The position numbers and the translations under genes are program-made. This document shows, piece by piece, positions 43,013 to 55,394 of a stretch of DNA of 60,242 nt (position 1 is its first letter; each line of letters opens with the position of its first letter). The notes under the pieces are model-generated. The model saw only the letters and a program-made list of their open reading frames with translations, did not search any database and had not been told where the DNA came from. Source of the stretch: Variovorax paradoxus NBRC 15149 (GTDB lineage Bacteria > Pseudomonadota > Gammaproteobacteria > Burkholderiales > Burkholderiaceae_C); assembly GCF_001591365.1 (NCBI RefSeq), contig NZ_BCUT01000010.1, positions 1-60,242 of the forward strand, in the 5' to 3' direction.

Positions 43013-44521
43013 ATGTCCGTTTTCAGACTCCTTTCCTTCACCGCGGCCCTGCTGTGCCTCGGTGCATCCGCACAGGCGCAGCCCGACGCCGCCGGCATTG
43101 CCACGCTGACAGCGAGCGATGCCGTGCAACAGCTCTGTGCCGGCACGCTGAGCAGCGAGCAGCTCGTGACGGCGTACCTTGCGCAGGCAAAGGAGAAGGC
43201 GGACCTCAACGCCTTCATCACGCTGGACGAGGCCGGCGCACTGAAGGCCGCGCGCGCGGCCGATGCCGGGCGCAGGCGCGGCGGCGCCTGCAAGCCGCTG
43301 GCCGGATTGCCGGTCGTCATCAAGGACAACATCCAGGTTCAGGGCCTGCCCGCCACGGCCGGCTCGCCGGCGCTCAAGGGCTTTGTGCCCAGGGCTGATG
43401 CGCCCGTGGTCGCGAAGCTGCGCGCCGCGGGCGCCGTCATTCTGGGCAAGACGAACATGCACGAGCTGGCCTTCGGCGTCACGGGCTACAACCCCGCGTT
43501 CCAGACCGGCCCCGAGGTGGGCGTGCGCAATGCCTACGACGCGACCCGCGTGGCGGGCGGGTCGTCCTCGGGCAACGGTGCGGCGCTCGGTGCGCGCATG
43601 GCGCCGGCGGCGCTGGGCACCGACACGGGCGGCTCGGTGCGCATTCCGTGCGCGTTCAACGGCTGCGCTTCGCTGCGCCCGACCATGGGGCGCTATTCGC
43701 AGCAGGGCATCGCGCCGATCTCGCACACGCGCGACACCGCGGGGCCGATGGCGCAGTCGATGGCCGACGTCGCGCTGCTCGATCGCGTGATTGCGGGCGG
43801 CGCGCCGCTGAAGCCAGCCGATCTGAAGCGCGTGCGCCTGGGCGTGGTGCCGGCCTTCTATGCGAATCTCGACGCCGACACGCGCGCCGCCACTGACGCG
43901 GCGCTCGGCAAGCTGCGCGCGGCGGGCGTCATGCTGGTGGACGTGGAGATGCCCAAGCTCATGGAGCTCAATGGCGCCATCGGCTTTCCGGTTGCGCTCT
44001 ACGAGGCACACGGCGACATGGTTGCCTACCTCGCGAAGTACCGCACCGGCATCGACATCGCGCAGCTCACGGCCGGCATCGCGAGCCCCGACGTCAAGGG
44101 CACCTTCGAGGCCTTCGTGATCCCGCGCAAGCTGCCCGCGCCGAACGGCACTGTCGATGCGAAGCCGGCCTACGACAACGCGATGCGCGTGGCGCGGCCC
44201 GCATTGCAGAAGCTCTACCGCGACACCTTCGCGCAGCACCGGCTCGATGCGCTTGTGTTCCCGACCGTGCCGCGGGTGGCGCCGGTGGCCGCGCCCGAAG
44301 CCAGCAGCCCCGAGAACTTCGGCGCGCTGATTCAGAACACCGACCCCGGCAGCAACGCCGGCATTCCAGGCGTGCAACTGCCCTCGGGCCTCGGTGCGAC
44401 CAGCGGGCTGCCCGTGGGACTGGAACTGGACGGGCCGTCCGGCAGCGATCGCCAGCTGCTCGCCCTGGGCCTCGCGGTCGAGAACGTGCTGGGCCGCCTG
44501 CCCGCTCCGAAGGCGAAGTAG
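43013..44521 (+). CDS. Secreted amidase (amidase signature family)
   Basis: A 502-residue amidase with the Ser-cisSer-Lys triad: Lys in VVIKDNIQV, cis-Ser in GTDTGGSVRIP and nucleophile region GGSSSGNGAAL. A signal peptide (LLSFTAALLCLGASAQAQ) indicates export, unusual but known for this family. Start MSVFRLL is chosen because GGAGG precedes it; a frame from 42983 adds ten residues. Substrate unknown; aryl or aliphatic amides are possible. It converges with a LuxR-type regulator. Confidence 0.9.
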   Translation: MSVFRLLSFTAALLCLGASAQAQPDAAGIATLTASDAVQQLCAGTLSSEQLVTAYLAQAKEKADLNAFITLDEAGALKAARAADAGRRRGGACKPLAGLPVVIKDNIQVQGLPATAGSPALKGFVPRADAPVVAKLRAAGAVILGKTNMHELAFGVTGYNPAFQTGPEVGVRNAYDATRVAGGSSSGNGAALGARMAPAALGTDTGGSVRIPCAFNGCASLRPTMGRYSQQGIAPISHTRDTAGPMAQSMADVALLDRVIAGGAPLKPADLKRVRLGVVPAFYANLDADTRAATDAALGKLRAAGVMLVDVEMPKLMELNGAIGFPVALYEAHGDMVAYLAKYRTGIDIAQLTAGIASPDVKGTFEAFVIPRKLPAPNGTVDAKPAYDNAMRVARPALQKLYRDTFAQHRLDALVFPTVPRVAPVAAPEASSPENFGALIQNTDPGSNAGIPGVQLPSGLGATSGLPVGLELDGPSGSDRQLLALGLAVENVLGRLPAPKAK

Positions 44522-44537
44522 GGCGCCTGCGGCCGTA

Positions 44538-45272
44538 TCAGCGCCGGGCCAGGCCGGCCAGCGCCGAACGGCGCTCGATGCCGAGCTTGTCGAAGATCCG
44601 CCGCAGATAGGTGCGCACCGTCGGCACGCTCACCGTCATCCGGCGCGCGATCTCCTTGTCGGTCAGGCCTTCGCACACGGCCCGCGCAACCTCCTGTTCG
44701 CGTCCGCTCAAGGCACGCCAGAGGGCTTCGGCGGGCATCGGCGCAAATGCCGCCGTGCGCTGTGCGCGCTGCAATGCACCGATGAAGGCGGGCTCGATCA
44801 GGTCGAGCAGCGCCTTCTCGTGGTCGCCGAAATCGCCGCGGCCCTTGCGCCGCCAGACGCGCAGGTCGCCCAGCGCGCGGTTGCCCTGGAAAGCGTGCAG
44901 GTTCATGCCCCAGTGCAGCCCGTCGCGCGAGAGAAAGTCGGTGAAGAATTCGGTGCGCATCAATTCGCGCTGCGGCATCACGTCGGTGACGCGGGTTGCA
45001 CGGCGGTGCGACTGCAGCACGAAGGTGATCGGGTCGTGGTGCTGGTGCCATTCGCCATAGCGGTCGAGGTTGGCTGCGTCCATGTTCAAGGCCACGCGGC
45101 CGTCGAACCGGCCAGTTTCGGCATTCCAGACGAAGGAGGCGAACTGGTCCGCGTGCAGCAGGTCGAGCAGTGCCCGGCCGAGGCGCTCGCGGATGTCGAT
45201 TTCGCCTCGGTCTTCCGCCAGCAGCGTGAAAACGCCGCGCAGCGCCCGCTGTTCGGAGCCTGTCAGGTACAT
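44538..45272 (-). CDS. LuxR family (GerE-type HTH) regulator
   Basis: A 244-residue regulator with C-terminal GerE HTH (ALSGREQEVARAVCEGLTDK, then RRMTVSVPTVRTYLRRIFDKLG) and an N-terminal sensing region of GAF-like character (about 10-165) that is not a typical autoinducer domain. No receiver domain is seen. GAGG lies before the ATG at 45272. Target genes unknown; the amidase gene it converges with is one candidate only by closeness. Confidence 0.88.
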   Translation of the reverse strand: MYLTGSEQRALRGVFTLLAEDRGEIDIRERLGRALLDLLHADQFASFVWNAETGRFDGRVALNMDAANLDRYGEWHQHHDPITFVLQSHRRATRVTDVMPQRELMRTEFFTDFLSRDGLHWGMNLHAFQGNRALGDLRVWRRKGRGDFGDHEKALLDLIEPAFIGALQRAQRTAAFAPMPAEALWRALSGREQEVARAVCEGLTDKEIARRMTVSVPTVRTYLRRIFDKLGIERRSALAGLARR

Positions 45273-45405
45273 CGCCACCTCGCTCTTTCGTGTGCACAAG
45301 CAAGGCTAGCGGCAAGCAAGCACTGCGCCAAGAGTGGATGTCCGGGGACGCTCGGGCTTGCCCCATCGGTCGAAGGGCCCGGAGGATGTTCCAATAGAGG
45401 CCTTC

Positions 45406-45834
45406 ATGAGCGCCACTGTTCCCCCCACCGGACCTTGCCCCTGCGGCCGCACGGACCGCCGAGACAAGCCCATCGGCTATGCCCTGTGCTGCGGCCGCTA
45501 CCTCGAGGATTTCGAGGGCACGCCCGCGCCCGACGCCGAATCGCTGATGCGCTCGCGCTATACCGCCTTCGTGCTGGAACGCGGCCCCTACCTGCTTGCC
45601 ACCTGGCATGCGTCGACGCGGCCGGCGTCGATCGAGTTCGAACCCGGCGTGAAGTGGCTGGGCCTGGACATCCGTTCGCGCTCGGTGTTGGACGCCGACC
45701 ATGCCGAGGTCGAATTCGTCGCCCGCCAGCGCAGCAGCACCGGCGCCGCCACGCGCCTGCACGAGCGCAGCCGCTTCGTGCGCGAGGGCGACCGCTGGTT
45801 CTACCTCGAAGGCGATCTGCAGACCCCCGGTTGA
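45406..45834 (+). CDS. YchJ family protein
   Basis: A 142-residue protein of the YchJ/UPF0225 family. A Cys-rich SEC-C-like metal motif at the start, CPCG then YALCCGRYL, precedes an NTF2-like domain (SLMRSRYTAFVLERGPYLLATWH, SRFVREGDRWFYLEGD). The role of the family is not established. Its stop codon overlaps the -35 box of the thiC promoter. Confidence 0.88.
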   Translation: MSATVPPTGPCPCGRTDRRDKPIGYALCCGRYLEDFEGTPAPDAESLMRSRYTAFVLERGPYLLATWHASTRPASIEFEPGVKWLGLDIRSRSVLDADHAEVEFVARQRSSTGAATRLHERSRFVREGDRWFYLEGDLQTPG

Positions 45835-45859
45835 CGCACCGGGCCATGGCCCGCACAAT
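45831..45859 (+). promoter_or_regulatory. Predicted sigma70 promoter of thiC
   Basis: TTGACG (45831-45836) and CACAAT (45854-45859) with a 17-base spacer place the transcript start at about 45866, right at the 5' edge of the TPP riboswitch. The -35 box contains the stop codon of the YchJ-like gene. Confidence 0.65.
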
Positions 45860-45866
45860 AGTCCCC

Positions 45867-45957
45867 GCTCCGGGGTGCACGCATGTGGCGTGCTGAGATG
45901 GCAAAGTGCCGACCCGCGAACTTGATCCGGGTCATACCGGCGTAAGAAGAGCTGCAC
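45867..45957 (+). ncRNA. TPP riboswitch (THI element)
   Basis: Conserved THI-box elements are present in order: cggggtgc, the tgctgagatggcaaagtgccg arm (CUGAGA), acccgcgaacttgatc, and gggtcataccggcgtaagaaga. A terminal stem can pair the gctc near 45867 with the gagc near 45949. It binds thiamine pyrophosphate and should lower thiC expression when thiamine is plentiful. A hairpin ccgccac/gtggcgg (45973-45998) between it and the thiC start lacks a T tract, so control is probably at translation. Confidence 0.93.
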
Positions 45958-46055
45958 TCCCCGACTCCGGTCCCGCCACCCACCCACCAACGTGGCGGCC
46001 CAAAGTCCTCAGAGCGATTGCGGAGCACCCTTTCCCTCAACAAGGAGTGCCCCGC

Positions 46056-47942
<1,887 letters not shown>

Positions 47943-47996
47943 GCCCGGCCGGGGTCATTGCTACCATGGGGGAATTCCCCCGAACCCCTCCGCGCA

Positions 47997-48689
47997 ATGA
48001 CCCCACTCCCCTTCGACGCCGTCCTTTTCGACTGCGACGGCGTCCTCGTCGATTCCGAACCCATCACCAACCGCGTGCTCGCCGAGATGCTCGGCGAACT
48101 CGGCTGGCACCTGACCACCGAAGAGTCGATGAACACCTTCACCGGCAAGGCCGTGAAGGACGAAACCGCGCTCATCGAATCGAAGACCGGCGTCAGGATC
48201 ACCGAAGACTGGCTCAAGGCCTTCAGGGCCCGCCGCAACGAAGCGCTCGAGCGCGACCTCTTGGCCATTGCGCACGCCCCCGCGGCCATCCGCGAAGTCC
48301 ATGCGCGGCTCCGGGGCCGCATCGCCTGCGCCTCGGGCGCCGACCGCCACAAGGTCGAGCTGCAACTGGCGAAGGTCGGCCTGCTCGAGTGTTTCGAAGG
48401 CCGCATCTTCAGCGGCCACGAGATGCCGCGCTCCAAGCCCTACCCCGACGTTTACTTGGCCGCTGCCGAGGCGCTGGGTGTCGATCCGAAACGCTGCGCG
48501 GTGGTCGAGGACACCGTCACGGGCGCGATGGCCGGCGTGGCTGCGGGTGCCACGGTGTTCGGCTACAGCACCGGCGAATCGGGCCACAGCGGCCCCGAGG
48601 CGCTGCGCAGCGTCGGCGCGCTGCAGGTGTTCAGCGACATGCGGGAACTGCCCGCGCTGCTCGCTTCGCACGGCCTGCAGCCGGCCTGA
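47997..48689 (+). CDS. HAD family hydrolase
   Basis: A 230-residue HAD phosphatase of the beta-phosphoglucomutase/YieH-like group. Catalytic Asp12 and Asp14 in FDCDGVLVDSEP, ACASGADRHKVELQL for motif II, Lys in RSKPYPDVYL and acidic motif VVEDTVTGAMAG. A helical cap lies at about 18-85. Substrate not known; sugar phosphates or 6-phosphogluconate are typical. A perfect palindrome gggggaattccccc (47968-47981) lies in front of it. Confidence 0.9.
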   Translation: MTPLPFDAVLFDCDGVLVDSEPITNRVLAEMLGELGWHLTTEESMNTFTGKAVKDETALIESKTGVRITEDWLKAFRARRNEALERDLLAIAHAPAAIREVHARLRGRIACASGADRHKVELQLAKVGLLECFEGRIFSGHEMPRSKPYPDVYLAAAEALGVDPKRCAVVEDTVTGAMAGVAAGATVFGYSTGESGHSGPEALRSVGALQVFSDMRELPALLASHGLQPA

Positions 48690-48788
48690 AAAACGGGCTC
48701 GGAAAAACCAAGCCCCTGCCGCGAGCAAGCCCGCGGCGTTTCTGCTGCAATGGCATCAAGCAAGCCAGTCCACAAGGAGCCGGATCCC

Positions 48789-49115
48789 ATGACTTCCGAA
48801 TACAAGACCGAGCAGCCCGACCGCGCCGAGATCGATGCCCTGAAGGGCCCGGCGGTGGTCGAGTTCGGCACCAACTGGTGCGGCATCTGCAAGGCCGCCC
48901 AACCTCATATCGCCGAGGCCTTTGCCAAGTACCCGGAGATTCCGCGCATCAAGGTCGAGGACGGCAGCGGACGACCGCTGGGCCGCTCGTTCAACGTGCG
49001 GCTGTGGCCCACGCTGGTGTTCATGCGCGACGGCCAGCAGGTCGCGAAGCTGGTGCGTCCCGAAGACAGCCAGTCCATCGCCGACGCGCTGGCGTTGATT
49101 GCACAGCCGGGCTGA
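48789..49115 (+). CDS. Thioredoxin family protein
   Basis: A 108-residue thioredoxin fold with active site WCGIC (both Cys present; standard thioredoxin is WCGPC), cis-Pro in LWPTLVF, no signal peptide. Start MTSEYK (48789) follows AAGGAG; a frame from 48750 adds 13 residues without such a site. The Ile between the cysteines suggests a redox potential differing from thioredoxin 1. Partner unknown. Confidence 0.88.
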   Translation: MTSEYKTEQPDRAEIDALKGPAVVEFGTNWCGICKAAQPHIAEAFAKYPEIPRIKVEDGSGRPLGRSFNVRLWPTLVFMRDGQQVAKLVRPEDSQSIADALALIAQPG

Positions 49116-49126
49116 GCTTCGTAAGT

Positions 49127-49284
49127 GCCTTTGTTCAGGGCGCCGCTGATTCAGGGCGCGCTCCCGCCGACGGGGTACCTTGCTCCGCGAATGTCCCCCG
49201 GCCTGCGGCCTCCTCCTTTATTTCGCTGCGCAAGGCACCCCATCGACGGGAGCGTTGGACAGGGCACCCGCCCCGAACAAAGGC
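49127..49284. repeat. Fold-back repeat element, copy A (158 bp)
   Basis: Bounded by 16-base terminal inverted repeats, gcctttgttcagggcg (49127-49142) and cgccccgaacaaaggc (49269-49284), 15 of 16 matching. Inside are nested inverted pairs: cgctcccg (49159-49166) with cgggagcg (49247-49254), and ggggtaccttgc with gcaaggcacccc. The whole element can fold into one long hairpin. The 107 bases at 49158-49264 recur almost unchanged at 55140-55246. It encodes nothing and ends one base before the AraC stop. MITE- or REP-like. Confidence 0.75.
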
Positions 49285-49285
49285 G

Positions 49286-50314
49286 TCACAACCCCCGCAG
49301 CCGAAAGTCCCGCGGCGCATGTCCCGTCCATTGCAGGAACGCACGCGAAAAGCTCTTCTCGTTGCGAAAGCCCACGGCCAGCGCCACCTGCTTGATCGGC
49401 CGGCTGGTGCGGCGCAACTGCTCCACCGCCATCTCGTGGCGCACTTCGTTCTTCAGCGTCTGCAGTGACGTGCCTTCTTCATGCAACTGCCGGTGCAGCG
49501 TGCGGCTCGACACGTTGAGCAGCGTGGCCAGCGCCTCCGCCGTCGTGGCCTCGGCGGCGCGCGAACGCAGCAGCTCGCGCACGCGCTGGCCCAGCAGCCG
49601 GTCGCGCCGGTACTGCAGCACCGTGAGCGGCAGCGCCCGCTTGAGCATGGTGCGCAGCGCGCGCTCGTCGCGCTGCAGCGGCAGCGCGAGGTAGCGCTCG
49701 TCGAAGCTGATGCTCGCCTCGGGCGCATCGAAGCGCACCTCGGGCGTGAACATCAGCGGATAGGCGTCGCGGTGCGGCGGCGCTGCAAAGGGAAAGGTCG
49801 CGTCGCGCAGCGAGATGCGCGAATCGATGGCCCAGCAGACGTACCCGTGCAAGAAGCGCAGGCTCGTCACCAGGCAGAACTCGCGGAAGGCCTCGTCCAG
49901 CGGGTGGTGCTCGGCGATGCGCAGCGTGGCCACGCCGCCCGACACCTCCAGCGCCAGCGTGATGTCCTCGGTCAGCAGGCGGTGATGGCGGCACCAGCGC
50001 TTGATGGCCACGCCCAGGTCGGGCGAGGTCAGCGAGGCGCGGCACAGCATGCCGTAGCTGCCCCAGGGCAGGCGCCGCGAGAACCAGCCGAGCGCCTCGT
50101 CGTCCAGCTCCTGCATCGCATGGCCCGACAGCGCCTCGAACTGCGCGGCCGTCACCCGCGCGCCCGGCCGGGCCAGCTCGCGCGGCGTGATCTGTGCCGC
50201 TTGCAGCGCCGCGGACGGATCGACGCCGTAGCGCTCGTAGCCCTGCACGATAGCTCTCACGAAAGCCATCGGCGTGACGGCGCGGGCGGGTCGGAGGAAG
50301 GACGGGGACGACAT
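49286..50314 (-). CDS. AraC family transcriptional regulator
   Basis: A 342-residue regulator: N-terminal arabinose-binding-like domain (about 25-210) of the OruR/ArgR type and a C-terminal double HTH (LLNVSSRTLHRQLHEEGTSL, KQVALAVGFRNEKSFSRAFLQWTGHAPRDFR). Start taken at MSSPSFLRP (50314). It diverges from isovaleryl-CoA dehydrogenase, and the gap holds tandem direct repeats that suit AraC half-sites. So it is the likely local regulator of the liu operon, perhaps sensing leucine-derived acids (inference). Confidence 0.9.
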   Translation of the reverse strand: MSSPSFLRPARAVTPMAFVRAIVQGYERYGVDPSAALQAAQITPRELARPGARVTAAQFEALSGHAMQELDDEALGWFSRRLPWGSYGMLCRASLTSPDLGVAIKRWCRHHRLLTEDITLALEVSGGVATLRIAEHHPLDEAFREFCLVTSLRFLHGYVCWAIDSRISLRDATFPFAAPPHRDAYPLMFTPEVRFDAPEASISFDERYLALPLQRDERALRTMLKRALPLTVLQYRRDRLLGQRVRELLRSRAAEATTAEALATLLNVSSRTLHRQLHEEGTSLQTLKNEVRHEMAVEQLRRTSRPIKQVALAVGFRNEKSFSRAFLQWTGHAPRDFRLRGL

Positions 50315-50331
50315 GGTCAGGTGGTTCCGGC

Positions 50332-50366
50332 GTGGCGCAATTTGCAACCATTGTGGCGCCAATTGC
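50332..50366. promoter_or_regulatory. Candidate AraC-family binding repeats
   Basis: Two direct repeats, gtggcgcaatttgc (50332-50345) and gtggcgccaattgc (50353-50366), start exactly 21 bases apart, two helical turns. They lie between the divergent AraC and isovaleryl-CoA dehydrogenase starts. Tandem sites at this spacing are typical for AraC-family dimers. Confidence 0.55.
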
Positions 50367-50457
50367 GGCGCGGCGAGGCGTAAGCTGCATTCTTCCAAGC
50401 GCCCATCCGCGTGGGACAGCCTGCCTGCGCGCCGACCCCTCAGAGGAGACAACACAC

Positions 50458-51630
50458 ATGCACGATCCCGGCCTGAACTTCGACCTGGGCGAGACCATCG
50501 ACTCGCTGCGCAGCGCGATCCAGGACTTTGCCGCGAACGAGATCGCCCCGCGCGCCGCCGACATCGACCGCGACAACCTGTTCCCGCACGACCTGTGGCA
50601 GAAGCTCGGCGAGCTCGGCCTGCACGGCATGACGGTGAAGGAAGAGTTCGGCGGCACCGAGCTGGGCTACCTCGCCCACATCGTGGCGATGGAAGAGGTG
50701 TCGCGCGCCTCGGCCTCGGTCGGCCTCTCGTACGGCGCGCACTCCAACCTGTGCGTCAACCAGATCCACCGCAACGGCAGCGATGCGCAGAAGAAGAAAT
50801 ACCTGCCCAGGCTCGTGAGCGGCGAGCACGTGGGCGCGCTGGCCATGAGCGAGCCCAACGCCGGCTCCGACGTGGTGAGCATGAAGCTCAAGGCCGAGAA
50901 GAAGAACGGCTGCTACGTGCTCAACGGCGGCAAGATGTGGATCACCAACGGCGGCGACGCCGACACGCTCGTGATCTACGCCAAGACCGAACCCGAGATG
51001 GGCGCGCGCGGCATGACGGCCTTCATCGTCGAGAAGGGCTTCAAGGGCTTCTCGGCCGGCACCAAGCTCGACAAGCTCGGCATGCGCGGCTCCAACACCT
51101 ACCCGCTGTTCTTCGACAACTGCGAAGTGCCCGAAGAGAACGTGCTCGGCGGCGAAGGCATGGGCGCCAAGGTGCTGATGAGCGGTCTCGACTACGAGCG
51201 CGCGGTGCTGTCGGGCGGGCCGCTGGGCATCATGGCGGCCTGCATGGACGCGGTGCTGCCCTTCATCCACGAGCGCAAGCAGTTCGGCCAGAGCATCGGC
51301 GAGTTCCAGCTGATGCAGGGCAAGCTCGCCGACATGTACTCGACCTGGCAGGCCACGCGCGCTTATGTGTACGCGGTGGGCAAGGCCTGCGACCGCAACG
51401 ACCACGCGCGCACCTTCCGCAAGGACGCGGCCGGCGCCATTCTCTATTCGGCCGAGAAAGCGACATGGATGGCCGGCGAGGCGATCCAGGCGCTGGGCGG
51501 CGTGGGCTACACGAAGGACTTTCCGGTCGAGCGGCTGTGGCGCGACGCCAAGCTGTACGAGATCGGTGCGGGCACGAGCGAGATCCGCCGCATGCTGATC
51601 GGGCGCGAGCTGTTTGCTGAAACCGCCTAG
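50458..51630 (+). CDS. liuA: Isovaleryl-CoA dehydrogenase
   Basis: A 390-residue flavoprotein oxidising isovaleryl-CoA to 3-methylcrotonyl-CoA in leucine breakdown. Its catalytic base is Glu247 in LDYERAVLSGG, the helix position special to isovaleryl-CoA dehydrogenase; the C-terminal site used by other acyl-CoA dehydrogenases reads IGAGTSEIRR, without Glu. The FAD motif AMSEPNAGSDVVSM and start ILRS-type helix DSLRSAIQDFAANEI are normal. First gene of the liu operon, preceded by GAGGAG. Direct repeats for AraC lie about 100 bases upstream. Confidence 0.96.
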   Translation: MHDPGLNFDLGETIDSLRSAIQDFAANEIAPRAADIDRDNLFPHDLWQKLGELGLHGMTVKEEFGGTELGYLAHIVAMEEVSRASASVGLSYGAHSNLCVNQIHRNGSDAQKKKYLPRLVSGEHVGALAMSEPNAGSDVVSMKLKAEKKNGCYVLNGGKMWITNGGDADTLVIYAKTEPEMGARGMTAFIVEKGFKGFSAGTKLDKLGMRGSNTYPLFFDNCEVPEENVLGGEGMGAKVLMSGLDYERAVLSGGPLGIMAACMDAVLPFIHERKQFGQSIGEFQLMQGKLADMYSTWQATRAYVYAVGKACDRNDHARTFRKDAAGAILYSAEKATWMAGEAIQALGGVGYTKDFPVERLWRDAKLYEIGAGTSEIRRMLIGRELFAETA

Positions 51631-51655
51631 GATGACGCGCGCCGCCCCTTCTTCC

Positions 51656-51768
51656 TCCCTCTCCCCCTGGGAGAGGGCCGGGGTGAGGGCAGCAGCGATC
51701 GAGTCGAGCGCCATGCCTCATCGAGGGCCGAGCGCCCTCACCCCAACCCTCTCCCAGGGGGAGAGGGA
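51656..51768. repeat. 35-bp inverted repeat pair
   Basis: The arms 51656-51690 and 51734-51768 are inverted copies differing at two bases, separated by 43 bases. Each begins with ccctctccccctgggagaggg, itself a small hairpin. The ccctcaccccaaccctctccc type is, from memory, scattered through many proteobacterial genomes. It forms a strong hairpin between liuA and the acyl-CoA synthetase gene and may reduce downstream expression or stabilise the liuA message. Confidence 0.85.
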
Positions 51769-51789
51769 GCAAGACAAGGAGACAAGACG

Positions 51790-53456
<1,667 letters not shown>

Positions 53457-53460
<4 letters not shown>

Positions 53461-55085
53461 GCAAGATCGAAACCAAACTCAACGCCCGCTCGGCCGACTT
53501 CCAGGCCAATGCAGCAGCCATGCGCGCGCTGGTCGACGACCTGCACAAGCAGTTCGCGAAAGTGGAGCAGGGCGGCGGCGAGGCCGCGCGCGCCAAGCAC
53601 ACGGCCCGCGGCAAGCTGCTGCCGCGCGACCGCGTGGCCGAGCTGCTCGACCCCGGCACGCCCTTTCTCGAGATTGCGCCGCTGGCCGCGCATGCGATGT
53701 ACCTCGATGCCAAGGGTGCGGAGTCGGCACCCGGCGCGGGCCTCATCGCGGGCATCGGCCGCGTGAACGGCGTCGACTGCATGATCGTCTGCAACGATGC
53801 GACGGTGAAGGGCGGCACCTATTACCCGATGACGGTCAAGAAGCACCTGCGCGCGCAGGAGATCGCCGAGCAGAACCGCCTGCCCTGCATCTACCTGGTC
53901 GACTCGGGCGGCGCCAACCTGCCGAACCAGGACGAGGTGTTTCCCGACCGCGACCACTTCGGCCGCATCTTCTACAACCAGGCCAACATGAGCGCCCAGG
54001 GCATCGCGCAGATCGCGGTGGTCATGGGCTCGTGCACGGCGGGCGGCGCGTATGTGCCGGCGATGAGCGACGAGTCGATCATCGTGAAGAACCAGGGCAC
54101 CATCTTCCTGGGCGGCCCGCCGCTCGTGAAGGCCGCGACCGGCGAGATCGTCACGGCCGAGGACCTGGGCGGCGGCGACGTGCACACGCGCTTGTCGGGC
54201 GTGGTCGACCACCTGGCGCAGAACGACCTGCATGCGCTGGCGCTCGCACGTTCGGCCGTGGCCAATCTCAATGCGAACGCGGCCTCGGCCCAGGACACCG
54301 CAAAGGCCGAGGTGCGCCCACCCGAGTTCCCGCGCGAAGAGCTCTACGGCGTGATCCCGACCGACACGCGCAAGCCCTTCGATGTGCGCGAGATCATCGC
54401 GCGCATCGTCGACGGCAGCGAGTTCCACGAGTTCAAGGCGCGCTTCGGTGCCACGCTGGTCTGCGGCTTTGCCGAGATCGAGGGCATGCCGGTGGGCATC
54501 ATCGCCAACAACGGCATCCTGTTTTCCGAATCGGCGCAGAAGGGCGCGCACTTCATCGAGCTGTGCTGCCATCGCAAGACGCCACTGGTGTTCCTGCAGA
54601 ACATCACGGGCTTCATGGTGGGCCGCAAGTACGAGAACGAGGGCATCGCGCGCCACGGCGCCAAGATGGTGACGGCCGTGGCCACGGCCAACGTGCCCAA
54701 GTTCACCATCATCATCGGCGGCAGCTTCGGCGCCGGCAACTACGGGATGTGCGGCCGCGCCTACAGCCCGCGCTTCCTCTGGATGTGGCCCAACGCGCGC
54801 ATCAGCGTGATGGGCGGCGAGCAGGCCGCGAGCGTGCTGGCCACGGTGAAGCGCGACGGCATCGAATTGAAGGGCGGCAGCTGGAGCAAGGAAGAGGAAG
54901 AAGCCTTCAAGGCGCCGATCCGCCAGCAGTACGAAGACCAGGGCCACCCCTACTACGCAACGGCGCGGCTGTGGGACGACGGGATCATCGATCCGGCCGA
55001 CACGCGGCGGGTGCTTGCACTCGGTTTGGCTGCGTCGCGCAATGCGCCGATTCCCGAGCCGAAATTCGGCATCTTCCGGATGTAG
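53457..55085 (+). CDS. liuB: Methylcrotonyl-CoA carboxylase, carboxyltransferase subunit
   Basis: A 542-residue beta subunit that moves CO2 from carboxybiotin to 3-methylcrotonyl-CoA, giving 3-methylglutaconyl-CoA. The two oxyanion sites appear in the crotonase-fold blocks CTAGGAYVPAMSDES and GGSFGAGNYGMCGRAYSPRF; YLVDSGGANLPNQDEVFPDRDHFGRIF is specific for the methylcrotonyl rather than propionyl enzyme. It overlaps the acyl-CoA synthetase gene. A repeat-rich gap of 345 bases separates it from the next operon gene. Confidence 0.97.
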
Positions 55086-55139
55086 CCGTGGCACAGCCTT
55101 CTTGCGCTTGGGGTCGATACAGGCATCGCGTTCCGGGGT

Positions 55140-55246
55140 GCGCTCCCGCCGACGGGGTACCTTGCTCCGCGAATGTCCCCCGGCCTGCGGCCTCCTCCTT
55201 GATTTCGCTGCGCAAGGCACCCCATCAGCGGGAGCGTTGTACAGAG
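55140..55246. repeat. Fold-back repeat element, copy B (partial)
   Basis: These 107 bases match 49158-49264 of copy A with about six differences, in the same orientation. The left terminal repeat of copy A (gcctttgttcagggcg) is missing, so copy B is truncated there. With copy C it fills the 345-base gap 55086-55430, which contains no gene. Confidence 0.75.
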
Positions 55247-55289
55247 CAGTCGTTGATCGGCGGTACACCAGCAGCGTGCCCTGGTGCAC

Positions 55290-55394
55290 AGGGCATCGGG
55301 TGCTCCCCGCAGCGAAATAAAGGAGGAGCCGAAGGCGGGGGACATTCGCGGAGGGGAGTACCCGGTGGCCTGTGCACACGCCCTGAACAAAGGC
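55290..55394. repeat. Fold-back repeat element, copy C (inverted, diverged)
   Basis: Read on the minus strand, this stretch has the same order as copy A: gcctttgttcagggcg at its end (55379-55394), ccgcgaatgtcccccg, ggctcctcctttatttcgctgcg, then a less similar part. It is inverted relative to copy B. A small hairpin ccctg-gtgca-caggg (55279-55293) lies between them. Confidence 0.65.

Noticed and set aside
40439..44377. A 1312-codon open frame on the minus strand
   Set aside because: It runs antisense through cpg2, the acyl-CoA dehydrogenase and the amidase, has no domain I can see and no ribosome binding site.
47968..47981. Palindrome gggggaattccccc before the HAD gene as an operator
   Set aside because: Symmetric, but no regulator is nearby and a single GC-rich palindrome in this base composition is weak evidence.
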